Shown here: positions 44,166 to 54,297 of the stretch, piece after piece | How the letters are laid out: the number at the start of each line of letters is the position of its first letter | How positions within the stretch are numbered: the first letter of the stretch is position 1 | Assembly (NCBI GenBank): GCA_964436235.1 | Contig: CAYTCW010000003.1 | Coordinates: 1-64,000 of the forward strand | DNA: 64,000 bases | From: UBA9980 sp964436235 | Lineage (GTDB): Bacteria > Muiribacteriota > UBA9980 | Reading direction: 5' to 3' | The notes under the pieces: generated by a model | What the model saw: the letters and a program-made list of their open reading frames with translations, nothing else | What the model was told of the DNA's origin: nothing | Databases searched by the model: none | Made by a program: the position numbers and the translations under genes

Positions 44166-45260
44166 ATGAAATCAAAAGAAAATTCGATTCAAAAAGCGAA
44201 GGTATTCTTTAAAAAAACCAAAGCCGGTGAGACGGCCAAACAAATAGCGGACGATAATCTTGAACTTATTACTAAATTAGACGCTTTCGAAACTATTAAA
44301 AGCGGCGATTTCGTCGCGATAAAAATGCATTTCGGCGATAAGGGCAATATCGGCCATATCAAACCGGAGGCGGTAAAAGCCCTTGGCGACGCCATAAAGG
44401 CCAAAAAAGCCCGCCCGTTTTTAGTCGAAACTTCGACGCTGTACGTAGGCGAGCGTTCGAACGCCTACGACCACATAAATATAGCCTATAAACACGGTTT
44501 TACCTTTGAAAAAACCGGAGTTCCGATAATAATGGCGGACGGCCTGTTAGGCAGCGCACAATCGCCCATAAAAATAAACGGTAAGCACTATAAAGAAGTT
44601 TTTGTCGCAAGCGACGCTCTTCATTACGACTTTTTAATTTGCCTCAATCACGTTACCGGACATATAATAACCGGAATAGGCGCGGCCATCAAAAATATAG
44701 GAATGGGGCTCACCGCGCGCGGCGGCAAACTCAGCCAGCACTCAGGCGTTCTTCCCTCCATAGCCGAAAAAAAATGTATTAAATGCGGCCGCTGCGTTGA
44801 ATTTTGCCCGGCCGGCGCGATCGGCGAAACTGAAAAAACCTTTGTAATCGACGCGGCGAAATGTATAGGCTGCGGCGAGTGCATTTCGGTCTGTAAAAAC
44901 GACGCCGTTAAATTTTCATGGAAACAATCGTCTAAAATAGTTCAGGAAAAAATGGCCGAGCACGCCCTCGGAGTCGTCAGCGGCAAAAAAGACCGGCTTT
45001 TATTGACCAACCACATTATACACGTCACAAAAGAATGCGACTGCATGGCTAAAGATGAAAAGTGCGTAATAGGCGACACCGGAATTCTTGCGTCGAGCGA
45101 CCCGGTAGCCCTCGATAAAGCGACCATCGACATAGTAAAAAAACTGCACTCATATTCGTTCAATTACGAAAATGAAAGCCCGCTTAATCCTCTGCAGCAG
45201 CTTGAACACGGCCAGAAGATCGGACTCGGAGTAATGGATTACGAGCTGGTTGAAATATAA
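44166..45260 (+). CDS. DUF362 domain protein with two 4Fe-4S clusters
   Basis: 364 residues. DUF362 (about 25-330) with GDFVAIKMHFGDKGNIGHI and HVTGHIITGIGAAIKNIGMGL (read in parts) is split by a ferredoxin insert with CIKCGRCVEFCP and CIGCGECISVC (about 200-245). Proteins of this type are cytosolic iron-sulfur proteins of unproven function, common in anaerobes. Shine-Dalgarno AGGAGG. It stands alone, with a promoter before and two hairpins after. Confidence 0.9.
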   Translation: MKSKENSIQKAKVFFKKTKAGETAKQIADDNLELITKLDAFETIKSGDFVAIKMHFGDKGNIGHIKPEAVKALGDAIKAKKARPFLVETSTLYVGERSNAYDHINIAYKHGFTFEKTGVPIIMADGLLGSAQSPIKINGKHYKEVFVASDALHYDFLICLNHVTGHIITGIGAAIKNIGMGLTARGGKLSQHSGVLPSIAEKKCIKCGRCVEFCPAGAIGETEKTFVIDAAKCIGCGECISVCKNDAVKFSWKQSSKIVQEKMAEHALGVVSGKKDRLLLTNHIIHVTKECDCMAKDEKCVIGDTGILASSDPVALDKATIDIVKKLHSYSFNYENESPLNPLQQLEHGQKIGLGVMDYELVEI

Positions 45261-45278
45261 AACTCATAAGCGGCTAAT

Positions 45279-45303
45279 ACCATACAAAAAATATATGGTT
45301 TTT
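45279..45303 (+). terminator. small terminator hairpin after DUF362 gene
   Basis: ACCATA (45279-45284) pairs with TATGGT (45294-45299), followed by TTTT. Weak stem but correct position, 18 nt after the stop. Confidence 0.5.
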
Positions 45304-45336
45304 AAAACGGCCGATAAAATATATTTCACTAAGTGA

Positions 45337-45379
45337 AAATAAGCCGCCCCATCGATTTAATTTAAGGGGCGGCTTATTT
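45337..45379. terminator. strong bidirectional terminator
   Basis: AAATAAGCCGCCCC (45337-45350) pairs perfectly with GGGGCGGCTTATTT (45366-45379) around a 15-nt loop. It serves the convergent deoD gene, which stops 2 bp away, and back-stops the DUF362 gene. Confidence 0.85.
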
Positions 45380-45380
45380 A

Positions 45381-46082
45381 TTATTCAGCTATTTCAAGGG
45401 CTATTTCGGCCATTCTAATGAATTTTTTTTCGCGTTCTTCGCTCGTAGTGGCTTCGTGTGTTACAAGACTGTCGCTGACCGTCAATATAGTCAGAGCGCG
45501 GGCGTTAAAGCGCGCGGCTATGGTATAAAGAGCGGTAGTTTCCATTTCGACGGCCAGAACGTTGTATTTAGCCCATAATTTCCAGGCGTCAGGGTTTTCG
45601 CCGTAAAAAACGTCAGTAGATAAAATATTGCCGACTCTAACTTCGACGCCCATTTTTCGGGCGGTTTCGTAAGCGCTTTGAAGAAGGGAAAAATCCGCCA
45701 GCGGCGAATAATCGGCGCCGTTAAAAACCAATTTATTATAACTCGAATCCGTAGATGCGCCCATGGCTAATATTATGTCGTAGAGCTTGACTTCGGGCTG
45801 CATCGAGCCGCAGGAGCCTATCCTGATTAAATTTTTAACGCCGTAAGAAGATATAAGTTCGTTAGCGTATATGGCGATAGAAGGTATTCCCATTCCGCTG
45901 CCCTGAACGCTGATACGGCGGCCTTTATACTCTCCGGTAAAACCGAGCATGCCCCGAACGCTGTTATAACAGACGGCGCCGGTTAAAAATTTTTCGGCCA
46001 CGAATTTTGCCCGAAGCGGATCGCCGGCCATCAATACCGTTTTTGCGATTTCTCCTTCTTTTGCACCGATATGAATACTCAT
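45381..46082 (-). CDS. deoD: purine nucleoside phosphorylase, DeoD type
   Basis: 233 residues, normal for the hexameric family. It splits purine nucleosides with phosphate for salvage. Motifs: AGDPLRAKFVAEKFL, GSGMGIPSIAIYANELI, RIGSCGSM, VEMETTALYTIAAR and catalytic Asp in TVSDSLVTHEATT. Shine-Dalgarno AGGAGGAAG. It follows the HEAT-TPR gene by 22 bp and is probably transcribed with it. Confidence 0.95.
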   Translation of the reverse strand: MSIHIGAKEGEIAKTVLMAGDPLRAKFVAEKFLTGAVCYNSVRGMLGFTGEYKGRRISVQGSGMGIPSIAIYANELISSYGVKNLIRIGSCGSMQPEVKLYDIILAMGASTDSSYNKLVFNGADYSPLADFSLLQSAYETARKMGVEVRVGNILSTDVFYGENPDAWKLWAKYNVLAVEMETTALYTIAARFNARALTILTVSDSLVTHEATTSEEREKKFIRMAEIALEIAE

Positions 46083-46104
46083 TTACTTCCTCCTGATATC
46101 TTTA

Positions 46105-48426
46105 TTATTCGAAACTTTTAAAAGCCGATAATATCTTTTGCGAATCTCCGCGGTCTATAGCTATCAAAAAGTTCTTATTCAAATGCCAGTCCCGGCCTTC
46201 ATCGCGGCTTTTGCGTATGCTTTCGGCTTTAGCTGGTGTCTTTACCTTTAAAATCCTGATACTGAAATTTACGCCCCTGTAATCGACGCGCTCAATTATA
46301 GACTCGTCCATATAGGCGAATCTTTCTAAATGAACGAGCTCTCCGTTTATGTCGTTGCGCTGAAAATGCTTGATCAGAGAAACCGGAGTCAATTCGTCAT
46401 TCGAAGATTCATAATAAATGCCCATAGCCGCAAAGACCATAACCGCGAAAATAACGAAGCCGATAACGATATTTCTGACGGTATTATCGACAGCCGCGGA
46501 AACGGAAGGTTTTTTATTTTTTCTTCGCGCGGCAGGTTTATCTTCGGGTAAAACCGGAAGCGGCTTATCTTCGGTTAAAACCGGAAGCGGTCCGTCAGAA
46601 GGCTTGAGCGGTTTACTTTCATTTTTGACCGGCGGCTTATCCTTTGCCGGCTGGGATTGAAGCTGCTTTGATTTTTTAGCCGGAGGCGCCGCCTGCTTAG
46701 CCTGAACTTTTGAAGATGACGGCGCGGAAGATAAAGTTTTTTCAACTAAAGGTTCGGACTTCTCAGGCGGCTGCTGAAACGGAACTTCTTCGGCCGTTAT
46801 TACTTTCTGAATTTCGGCCGCCGGGGCATTACCGGCGGCTTCGACTTTTTCTTCTTCCGTGGTTTCAGATGAAACGGAAGGCAAAGATTTCGTTTTGCCC
46901 GCCGTTTTTGAAGAAGCCTCGTCGAGCGATAATTGCATGGCGATTTTAAACGCTTCGGCGCTTTGAAAAGACGAGGCTTGCGAACCGCCGCCATCGCTTA
47001 TTTCATCTATAAGCCTGTCGATAGCGTCGTTAGCGTCCCCGCCTCCGCCGACGCCCGCATTCGCGGCAAAAGCCGATTCGTCGATCAGCCGGTCGATTGT
47101 ATCTTTTATTTCGCGCCGGCTGACTTTTTTATCTTTAGGCTGGCTGAAAACGTCCGAACTGAATTTAACCTTGCGCGTCGCCTCGAAACATTTTTCGGCG
47201 CCTATATCGTCGCCCGACTGCTGAAGTATCAAAGCCTTGTTGTAAACGGCATCTTCATCGCCGGGATTTAATTCGAGCGCTTTTTCAATACATTCGAGCG
47301 CTTTTTTAAAATTTTCGAGCTGCGCGTAAGCCGAGGCCTTCTGCTTCCATGCGCGTACATAAGAAGGGTTCACGCGGGTGCTGCGATTGAATTCGACTAT
47401 GGCGCGTTCGAAATTGCCCATATCGAAGAGTAACATTCCCTCGTCAAAGAAAAATTCTTCATCTTTTTTTATTCCATTAGCTATATCGAATATATCACGA
47501 CCGGTCTTATCATCTAAAAAAGAAGAATCTATAAAATCATTATCAAAGCCGACCGCATCATATTTTTCGACAAATTCATAAGCGCGGGGGTCCGAAGATT
47601 CTTTTAAATTTTTAATTATCAACGACTTCAATCCGTTATTAAGCCCGTCAAAATACTTTTCGTATAGTCTGATAAATAGCGACGGCTCGTAAAAAAAAGT
47701 TAATTTAACGGCAAACGCCTTTAAATCGTTATCGTTTCCTCTTAAAATATTGTCGATCTCGCTTATCATAACGTCTTTATCTATGCGGGCAAAATACTGA
47801 AAAGCGCTTATTTTCACGCGCTCATCGGAATCGGCGATAAGCGGAAGAACCGATTCAAAAACTTCATAATTAGCGCCGAGCATACATAAGGCTTCTATAG
47901 CGTTCGACTTGACGCGGTTATCATTATGCGTGACGAAATCTACCAGAAAGTTTATTTCGTCCGCTCCGCCCGAAGTGCCTATCGCCTTGACATAGGTGGC
48001 GATAACCGCCACGTCTTTTTCGGAAACGAGCCTTTCTTTGAATAAATTAAGCGCGCGAAGGTCCTTTACGCCGTAAAAAGCGGTAATAGCGGCTATTTTA
48101 TTTTCACGAACGCCGGAAGAAATATAGTGAATGAGTTTTTGTATATCGAAACCTGAATCTTCAATTTCCTTTTTTATTTCTTCCTTGCGGCGCACGGAAA
48201 CTAATGGCGATTCCTGACTGTATTTTTGAGTTAATATTCCCGTTATTTTAGAGCTTATCCGCCTTATTTCTTCGGATTCGTCATTTTTCAGAGGAAGTAA
48301 AACCTCTATGACCTCGGGAGCGTCGATGCGCGAAAGCATCAAAACGCTTTTTTTACGAACTTCAGCGTCCGGACTGCTCAGTCCTTTTTTTATTTCCGTT
48401 ATGATCGAATTTAAATTTTTGTTCAT
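46105..48426 (-). CDS. HEAT-repeat / TPR membrane protein
   Basis: 773 residues. N-terminal HEAT-like repeats (about 1-270; AEVRKKSVLMLSRIDAPEVIEVL, SDERVKISAFQYFARI), TPRs (about 325-425; NFERAIVEFNRSTRVNPSYV), then a low-complexity Pro/Lys/Ser/Ala-rich linker (about 490-640) with LPVLTEDKP/LPVLPEDKP duplicated. A single membrane helix (about 652-672) and a 95-residue tail outside follow. The cytosolic N-terminus is a protein-protein scaffold; partner unknown. The transcript probably starts at the ATG itself (see promoter), and there is no Shine-Dalgarno. Confidence 0.85.
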   Translation of the reverse strand: MNKNLNSIITEIKKGLSSPDAEVRKKSVLMLSRIDAPEVIEVLLPLKNDESEEIRRISSKITGILTQKYSQESPLVSVRRKEEIKKEIEDSGFDIQKLIHYISSGVRENKIAAITAFYGVKDLRALNLFKERLVSEKDVAVIATYVKAIGTSGGADEINFLVDFVTHNDNRVKSNAIEALCMLGANYEVFESVLPLIADSDERVKISAFQYFARIDKDVMISEIDNILRGNDNDLKAFAVKLTFFYEPSLFIRLYEKYFDGLNNGLKSLIIKNLKESSDPRAYEFVEKYDAVGFDNDFIDSSFLDDKTGRDIFDIANGIKKDEEFFFDEGMLLFDMGNFERAIVEFNRSTRVNPSYVRAWKQKASAYAQLENFKKALECIEKALELNPGDEDAVYNKALILQQSGDDIGAEKCFEATRKVKFSSDVFSQPKDKKVSRREIKDTIDRLIDESAFAANAGVGGGGDANDAIDRLIDEISDGGGSQASSFQSAEAFKIAMQLSLDEASSKTAGKTKSLPSVSSETTEEEKVEAAGNAPAAEIQKVITAEEVPFQQPPEKSEPLVEKTLSSAPSSSKVQAKQAAPPAKKSKQLQSQPAKDKPPVKNESKPLKPSDGPLPVLTEDKPLPVLPEDKPAARRKNKKPSVSAAVDNTVRNIVIGFVIFAVMVFAAMGIYYESSNDELTPVSLIKHFQRNDINGELVHLERFAYMDESIIERVDYRGVNFSIRILKVKTPAKAESIRKSRDEGRDWHLNKNFLIAIDRGDSQKILSAFKSFE

Positions 48427-48433
48427 GATAATT

Positions 48434-48463
48434 ATTATATCATTAACCTGCTATCTTTTTCAA
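48434..48463 (-). promoter_or_regulatory. sigma-70 promoter giving a leaderless mRNA
   Basis: Minus strand TTGAAA (48463-48458), 18-bp spacer, TATAAT (48439-48434). Only 7 nt (AATTATC) separate the -10 from the ATG at 48426, so transcription should start at, or within a base or two of, the start codon. Confidence 0.7.
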
Positions 48464-48558
48464 GTATTAATCGCAATGTATCGGCAGCGGGATTCAAATC
48501 GGAGCAAACAAATTTCGAAATATAAGCGCTAAAAAAAATAAAAATATTAATCAAAAAG

Positions 48559-48587
48559 TTGAATTTTCTCATTTTTTTTAGTATAAT
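48559..48587 (+). promoter_or_regulatory. sigma-70 promoter of NlpC/P60 gene
   Basis: TTGAAT (48559-48564), 17-bp spacer, TATAAT (48582-48587). Leader about 80 nt before the ATG at 48676. Confidence 0.7.
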
Positions 48588-48675
48588 TAATTAAATAACG
48601 ACAGATGAGCCAGATGCGAAGTTGCGTTATTTTTTTGTTAAGATTATAATAAAATAAATAAATGAGGTGGTTATT

Positions 48676-49965
48676 ATGACAAACCGTATGAAGAAGTTTT
48701 TAAAAGTATCCGTCATGGCCTTTTTATTATCTTCTCTTTTATTCGCGCCGGCTTACTCTCAAACGGACGGACTAAGCCTTAAAGCTCCCGCCAATATGAA
48801 AGAAGCGCACAATATGATGCAGGCCGCCTATAAAGCCTGTATGCAGGCCGTAAGCGATTTCAACGACGGAACTATCACCGGCGCCGACCTCGATAATAAA
48901 CTCAAAATATACACCTACTACAAACAGCAATATGAAAAAATTAGCAAAGAAGGAGCTGGCGCGGTTGAACCGGCATCGGCAAATACGGCGTCCGTCACCG
49001 GAGCGGCTGCTAACGGCTCGAACGCTCCCTCAGTCACCGTTTCAGACCCTAAAATACAGAAAAAATTAGACGAAATATTAAAATTCGATCCGAAAATAAG
49101 CACGCCGCCTCAAATTACGGGCGGAGTAGGCAAATTTTTCAGAAATTTATTCGGCACCCACACCTTAGCCGATATCATGTCAGACGGCTATATCGAATTC
49201 CAAAAAGGTAATTTTTCGGCCGCATCCGCTAAATTCGAACTGGCCGCGAAAAAAGACCCGAAAAACAATAACATACTCTACTACTTAGCGTTAAGCAAAA
49301 TTAAAGAAGGCAAATCCGCCGAAGCCGAACCTTTCATAAATTCAATGCACAAGCAGCTCAAAGACGAAAAATGGAGCGGCGTGTTCCGTTCGTTCACCGA
49401 TCCCTGGGTAGAAGCTGACGTCGCATTTAAAATAGGCGGCTTCGATTCGCTCGAGCAATACAAACAAAAAATAGCCGCCGGCAACCGTAAAGAACTTCAC
49501 GGCGACGAATATTACGAAAAATTCGTTAATCCGCGCACTTACAAATATTATTCTGAATCGGCCCGCAAAGAATTCGAAAGCATTGCCGGAATCGACTGCG
49601 GCGGTTTCGTACAGCGCGTCTATATGGATATGTGCGAAAAGAACGGAATCAAGCCTCCGTTCAGCTATAAAGTTCCCGGCAGGCAGCTCCAGAATTACGG
49701 CACTCAGCTCGCCGACGACGGCATTATACCGCCAATGAGCGCCAAACCCGGCGATTTTATTCTGCTTAAAGAGCACGACGGCTGGGGACACGCATTTTAT
49801 TTCGCCGGCCGCGACAAAAACGGCACGCCGCTAATAGTTGAAGCCTCCGGCGAGGGAAAAGTTCTCGCGCGCCCGATGCCCGATAGATATTATCAATGGT
49901 ACCAGGGGACTTATAAATTTAAAGATATGGATAAAATCCGCGAAAAAATGAGTCTGCCGAATTAA
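48676..49965 (+). CDS. secreted NlpC/P60-type peptidase with TPR-like repeat
   Basis: 429 residues from ATG 48676 (GAGGTGG 5 nt upstream; a GTG at 48667 overlaps that site). Signal peptide ends near AYSQ. A helical region and one TPR-like unit (FQKGNFSAASAKFELAAKKDP) precede the C-terminal NlpC/P60 domain with nucleophile Cys in GIDCGGFVQRVY and catalytic His in GWGHAFYFAG; PGDFILLKEHD lies between. Such enzymes cut peptidoglycan peptides. Strong terminator after the gene; monocistronic. Confidence 0.83.
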   Translation: MTNRMKKFLKVSVMAFLLSSLLFAPAYSQTDGLSLKAPANMKEAHNMMQAAYKACMQAVSDFNDGTITGADLDNKLKIYTYYKQQYEKISKEGAGAVEPASANTASVTGAAANGSNAPSVTVSDPKIQKKLDEILKFDPKISTPPQITGGVGKFFRNLFGTHTLADIMSDGYIEFQKGNFSAASAKFELAAKKDPKNNNILYYLALSKIKEGKSAEAEPFINSMHKQLKDEKWSGVFRSFTDPWVEADVAFKIGGFDSLEQYKQKIAAGNRKELHGDEYYEKFVNPRTYKYYSESARKEFESIAGIDCGGFVQRVYMDMCEKNGIKPPFSYKVPGRQLQNYGTQLADDGIIPPMSAKPGDFILLKEHDGWGHAFYFAGRDKNGTPLIVEASGEGKVLARPMPDRYYQWYQGTYKFKDMDKIREKMSLPN

Positions 49966-50042
49966 ATTGGTTTAATGAATGATAAACTTTTATTTAATAA
50001 AATAAAAATTAATTAACCATAAATAACGGCTTGATTTTAATA

Positions 50043-50069
50043 CCCCTTCGCGCTTAAAAGGCGAAGGGG
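50043..50069 (+). terminator. terminator of NlpC/P60 gene
   Basis: CCCCTTCGC (50043-50051) pairs perfectly with GCGAAGGGG (50061-50069) around a 9-nt loop; the following TCGCTTTATT is only a weak U-tract. Confidence 0.7.
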
Positions 50070-50153
50070 TCGCTTTATTATAAATCACGAACCGTTTTGA
50101 ACGAGCGGACCGTTAACTAAAAATCTGCAATAACTATATAAAGGAAGATAATT

Positions 50154-51167
50154 ATGCACAAAAACGAAAACATTCAAATCGACCATAGTCTGATCAAAAA
50201 TTTTTCAGACTCATATAAAAAGCTGCAGCACCAGATAGCCGGCGTAATAATCGGCCAGAAAGCCGTCGTAGAAAAGGTTTTGATAGGCCTCTTCGCTCGC
50301 GGCCACGTATTGATCGTCGGCGTTCCCGGTTTAGCTAAAACGCTTTTAATTTCGACCATTTCACGCGCGCTCGATCTAAAATTCAACCGCGTCCAGTTCA
50401 CTCCCGATTTAATGCCGTCGGATATAACCGGCACCGACATAATAGACGCCGACGCTAAAAGCGGCGAACGGACATTCCGTTTTATCAAAGGCCCTGTTTT
50501 TTCAAATATATTACTTGCCGACGAAATCAACAGAACTCCGCCTAAAACTCAGGCTGCGCTTCTTCAGGCCATGCAGGAATATAAAGTGACGGTCGGCGGC
50601 CGTACTTACGAACTCGCCCCGCCGTTTTTCGTTTTAGCCACTCAAAATCCTATCGAGCAGGAAGGCACCTATCCTCTTCCCGAAGCCCAATTAGACCGCT
50701 TCATGTTCAGCGTATATATCGACTATCCTGACTATAACGACGAAGTCGAAATAGTAAAAAATAATACTTCTTCAATTATGCCTGAAATAAATCCGGTATT
50801 AAGCGCCGGCGAGATAATCGCCCTGCAGGAACTCGTTCGCCGCGTTCCGGTTTCCGATACCATAGTCAATTACGCGGTTACTATGACCGCCATGACGAGA
50901 CCTAACGATAAAAAAGCGCCCGAAATAACTAAAAGATACGTTTCCTGGGGCGCCGGACCCCGCGCCTCGCTTTATTTGATATTAGGGGCTAAGGCCAGCG
51001 CGCTTTTATGCGGAAGAACGGCGGTTTCGATCGAAGACGTGAACTCGGTCGCTCATTGCGTACTGCGTCACAGGGTTATAACTAATTTCCAGGCGGAGGC
51101 CGACTCGATAGACTCCGTTAAAATAATAGACGAAATAATTAAAAATATCGATCAAAAAACGCTGTAA
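50154..51167 (+). CDS. MoxR-family AAA+ ATPase
   Basis: 337 residues. Walker A GVPGLAKT (family-typical), Walker B ILLADEINRTPPKTQAALLQAMQE (read in parts), sensor 1 FFVLATQNPIEQEGTYPLPEAQLDRF, sensor 2 arginine near GPRAS. A chaperone-like ATPase that works with DUF58 and VWA proteins. First gene of the eight-gene cluster to the window end; Shine-Dalgarno AAGGAAG. A convincing promoter was not found between 50070 and 50153. Confidence 0.94.
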   Translation: MHKNENIQIDHSLIKNFSDSYKKLQHQIAGVIIGQKAVVEKVLIGLFARGHVLIVGVPGLAKTLLISTISRALDLKFNRVQFTPDLMPSDITGTDIIDADAKSGERTFRFIKGPVFSNILLADEINRTPPKTQAALLQAMQEYKVTVGGRTYELAPPFFVLATQNPIEQEGTYPLPEAQLDRFMFSVYIDYPDYNDEVEIVKNNTSSIMPEINPVLSAGEIIALQELVRRVPVSDTIVNYAVTMTAMTRPNDKKAPEITKRYVSWGAGPRASLYLILGAKASALLCGRTAVSIEDVNSVAHCVLRHRVITNFQAEADSIDSVKIIDEIIKNIDQKTL

Positions 51168-51191
51168 AAATTATTTTAAAAAGGACCTCCG

Positions 51192-52103
51192 ATGCCTCAA
51201 AACCAGAACTATAAATATTTCGACCCGGCGATGCTGGCTAAACTTCAAAACCTTAAATTAGCCGCCGGCCACATCGTTGACGGCTTTCTCGCCGGACTGC
51301 ATAAATCTCACTTCCGCGGATTTAACGTGGAGTTTTCGCAGCACCGCCAGTATATGCAGGGCGATGAAATTAAAAACATCGACTGGAAAATATTTGCAAA
51401 AACCGATAAATATTTCGTTAAAGAATTCGAAGAAGACACCAATCTCAAAGCGCATATTCTCCTCGACTGCTCTTCTTCAATGATGTTTAAGCCGGGCGGC
51501 CCCGGCGGCGGGCAATTTTCAAAATTCGACTATGCGTGCTTTTTAGTCATAGCCTTAAGCTATATAATTTTAAAACAGCAGGATTCGGTAGGGCTGATAA
51601 CTTTCAGCGACCGCATTTTAAACCATGTCCCCGCTTCGTCGAACGCGAGCCATTTTAAAGTACTCTTAGACGAACTCGAGCGCGCTAAATTAAATAAAAA
51701 AACCGCCCTGAGCGAAAGTTTTAACGAAGTCGCCTCTCGCATTAAACGGCGGGGCCTCATAATAGTTATATCCGATTTGTACGACGACGAAAACCAGATA
51801 TTAAAAAGCCTGAAGCATTTCAGGCATAAGCATCATGAAGTCGCCGTTTTTCATCTGCTTTCCAATTTCGAGCTCAATCTGCCGATTTCGGGCGAAACGC
51901 AGTTTATCGACCTTGAAAATTCATCGCAGATAATAACTAACGCCGAATCTCTCCGCGAAGACTATAAAGCGGCATTTAATAAATTTATCGCAGATTTTAA
52001 GGCCAACTGCCTCAGCTCTTACATCGATTACAACATGATCACCACCGATACGCCCATCGACCGGGCGCTCAATAAATATTTGACCAAGAGGGCGAGAAGC
52101 TGA
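51192..52103 (+). CDS. DUF58 domain protein
   Basis: 303 residues. The DUF58 signature (RGFNVEFSQHRQYMQGD then EIKNIDWKIFAKTDKYFVKEFEED) is followed by a VWA-like fold with HILLDCSSSM. MoxR's usual partner. Its stop is separated by one base from the BatA-like start, so the two are coupled. Confidence 0.93.
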   Translation: MPQNQNYKYFDPAMLAKLQNLKLAAGHIVDGFLAGLHKSHFRGFNVEFSQHRQYMQGDEIKNIDWKIFAKTDKYFVKEFEEDTNLKAHILLDCSSSMMFKPGGPGGGQFSKFDYACFLVIALSYIILKQQDSVGLITFSDRILNHVPASSNASHFKVLLDELERAKLNKKTALSESFNEVASRIKRRGLIIVISDLYDDENQILKSLKHFRHKHHEVAVFHLLSNFELNLPISGETQFIDLENSSQIITNAESLREDYKAAFNKFIADFKANCLSSYIDYNMITTDTPIDRALNKYLTKRARS

Positions 52104-52104
52104 T

Positions 52105-54261
52105 ATGCCTTCATTTTCATTTATTAACACTTCATATTTTCTTTTAATGCCGTTAATTCTGCTTCCGGTTTTAATTCACCTCATATCTCAAAAAAACCGT
52201 AAAATTATCGATTATCCAAGCCTTAAATTCATCCGCGCCGCTTATTTAAAAAAGGCACGGCGCCTCAAAATAAACGAGATACTTCTTCTTATAGTGCGCA
52301 CTCTTATAACCGCCCTGTTAATATTCGCATTCGCGCGCATGCTTATGTTTCTACCGGACCATGCGCCCGCCGCCGGGCGCAAATACGCCGTTATAATCGA
52401 TAATTCTTACTCCGGCGCCTATAACGACATTGCAAACCAGCCCGCCAAATATTTCGACGCGGTGAAATCGAAAGCGGCCGCTATAGTATCCGGCGCTCAA
52501 AACGCTCCTCTATTCACCATATTCACGGCCTCATCGCCGGGCGCCGATTCAGGTTTTCTCAATCAGCAGGCCGCGCTCGAATATATTAAAAACATCAATT
52601 ATACCTTCAGGATTTTCTCGATCGCCGACAGCGTGTCCGCCCTTGAAAAAAGAGAGTATTACAAAGATTTATCGGGCATATACGCCGTATCCGATTTCAT
52701 TTCATCCGACCGCGGAGAAGAATCCAAATTAAACGCTTATATCGAAAACAACCCCGCCGTAAAGCAGGGGCCCCGTTTCGAGCTTATTGACTGCGGCCCC
52801 GAAAACATTATCCAGACGCGCGGCAATAAAAATTTATCCATAATATCCGCGCGTGTTTCGGATGAACGCGTTACGGCCGGCAAGCCGCTGCAGATAATTT
52901 GTAAAATCAAAAACCATTCGCTGCACAACATAAGTTCCGAAGTATCGCTTTTATCCGACGGCGTAAAATTATCATCCGCGGCTTTCGCCGCCGGCCCGAA
53001 CGAAATCTGCGACGCTCATATAAACCATATATTTATGAATTCGGGCGAACACGCCCTTAAATTAATGCTCGCAGACGACGCGCTCGCATTCGATAACGCT
53101 TATAATATGGTCATTAACCCGGTTTCATCGCTTTACGTCTTAATCCTCTGCCAGCACGATGCGGCCGACCGTGAAAACTATATCTACAAATACGTTTCCG
53201 CGGCGCTTAATCCGCTCAACTCGATTTCGATCAAAGACGGTCTAATTATTCAGCCGTTAGTAATCAATCTGGCGAACAATCCTCCCGTCGATTTTAAAAA
53301 TTTCGACGCGGTTATCATGAGCGGGGTTAAAAACGCTTCCGCAGAGCTTTCGGCGAGGCTCGAAAAATATATTAACGACGGCGGCGGCGTTTTATTTCTT
53401 CCGCCGGAAGGGCCTTATTTAACTTCATTTTCCAAAACTTTTTCGAGGCTTCTTCCGCTCGACCTAAGCAGGGCGACGCCGGTTTCTGCGCCGAACGACA
53501 AGAATTACTTCAGCCTGTGCAATATAAATTACGATCATGAAATTTTTGGAATTTATAAAAATAAAGTTTCCGGCGATATCGGGCGGCCTAAATTTTATAA
53601 AATAATCCCCTGCGGCGCCCGCGATAAAACGGCGCCGGAAGTTTCGACCGCCGCCGATTTTGAAAACGGCATACCCGCGCTGGCCGAAAGAAAAATCGGA
53701 AGGGGCGTATCGATGATTTTTACCGGCTACCTCGATCCCTCCGGTTCCAATATATCCGACTCGCCTCTATTCGTGCCATTTATTCATCAGATCGCCTATT
53801 ACATCAATAAAAACAGGCGCGCGGAAACCCGAAGCTATACCGTCGGCGAAACTATTCATGAAACTTACGGCGTCAACGAACGCATAAGCGGCATATCGAC
53901 TTTAAAACCAGACTCGGCCGTAGAATCGCGCTTAGATATCAAAACTTCCTCCGGCGGACTTTATAGCGAAATCAACGATACATTTACGCCGGGTTTTTAC
54001 ACTTTATTTAAAAAAAGCGAAAATAGAATAAGCAAAAAATTATTCGCCGTTAACCATGACGCCAGAGAGTCCGAATTGATATCCTCCGATTACGAAACTA
54101 TCGCCTCCATTTTCGATCGGCATTCGCTCCTTAAATCCGCCGCGGGCCTTTCGCAGGAAGCTAAATCGGAGAAAAAAACGGAGGTCACGCCTTACTTATT
54201 TCTTTTAATTTTATTTTTGATGGCGGCGGAAAGTTATTTGACTTACCTTATCAAATTGTAA
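52105..54261 (+). CDS. BatA-like membrane protein
   Basis: 718 residues. The N-terminus fits the aerotolerance regulator (BatA) N-terminal domain: first helix with LLMPLILLPVLIHLI, then a FPSL-like motif (YPSLKFIRAA) and a second helix RTLITALLIFAFARMLMFL. A degenerate VWA-like region starts at KYAVIIDNSYSGAY (DNSYS in place of DxSxS). Large periplasmic beta domains and a C-terminal helix (about 695-713) follow. Confidence 0.85.
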   Translation: MPSFSFINTSYFLLMPLILLPVLIHLISQKNRKIIDYPSLKFIRAAYLKKARRLKINEILLLIVRTLITALLIFAFARMLMFLPDHAPAAGRKYAVIIDNSYSGAYNDIANQPAKYFDAVKSKAAAIVSGAQNAPLFTIFTASSPGADSGFLNQQAALEYIKNINYTFRIFSIADSVSALEKREYYKDLSGIYAVSDFISSDRGEESKLNAYIENNPAVKQGPRFELIDCGPENIIQTRGNKNLSIISARVSDERVTAGKPLQIICKIKNHSLHNISSEVSLLSDGVKLSSAAFAAGPNEICDAHINHIFMNSGEHALKLMLADDALAFDNAYNMVINPVSSLYVLILCQHDAADRENYIYKYVSAALNPLNSISIKDGLIIQPLVINLANNPPVDFKNFDAVIMSGVKNASAELSARLEKYINDGGGVLFLPPEGPYLTSFSKTFSRLLPLDLSRATPVSAPNDKNYFSLCNINYDHEIFGIYKNKVSGDIGRPKFYKIIPCGARDKTAPEVSTAADFENGIPALAERKIGRGVSMIFTGYLDPSGSNISDSPLFVPFIHQIAYYINKNRRAETRSYTVGETIHETYGVNERISGISTLKPDSAVESRLDIKTSSGGLYSEINDTFTPGFYTLFKKSENRISKKLFAVNHDARESELISSDYETIASIFDRHSLLKSAAGLSQEAKSEKKTEVTPYLFLLILFLMAAESYLTYLIKL

Positions 54262-54297
54262 ATATCTTACAAAATAGTTTATTCAAAGGTGGTTTAA

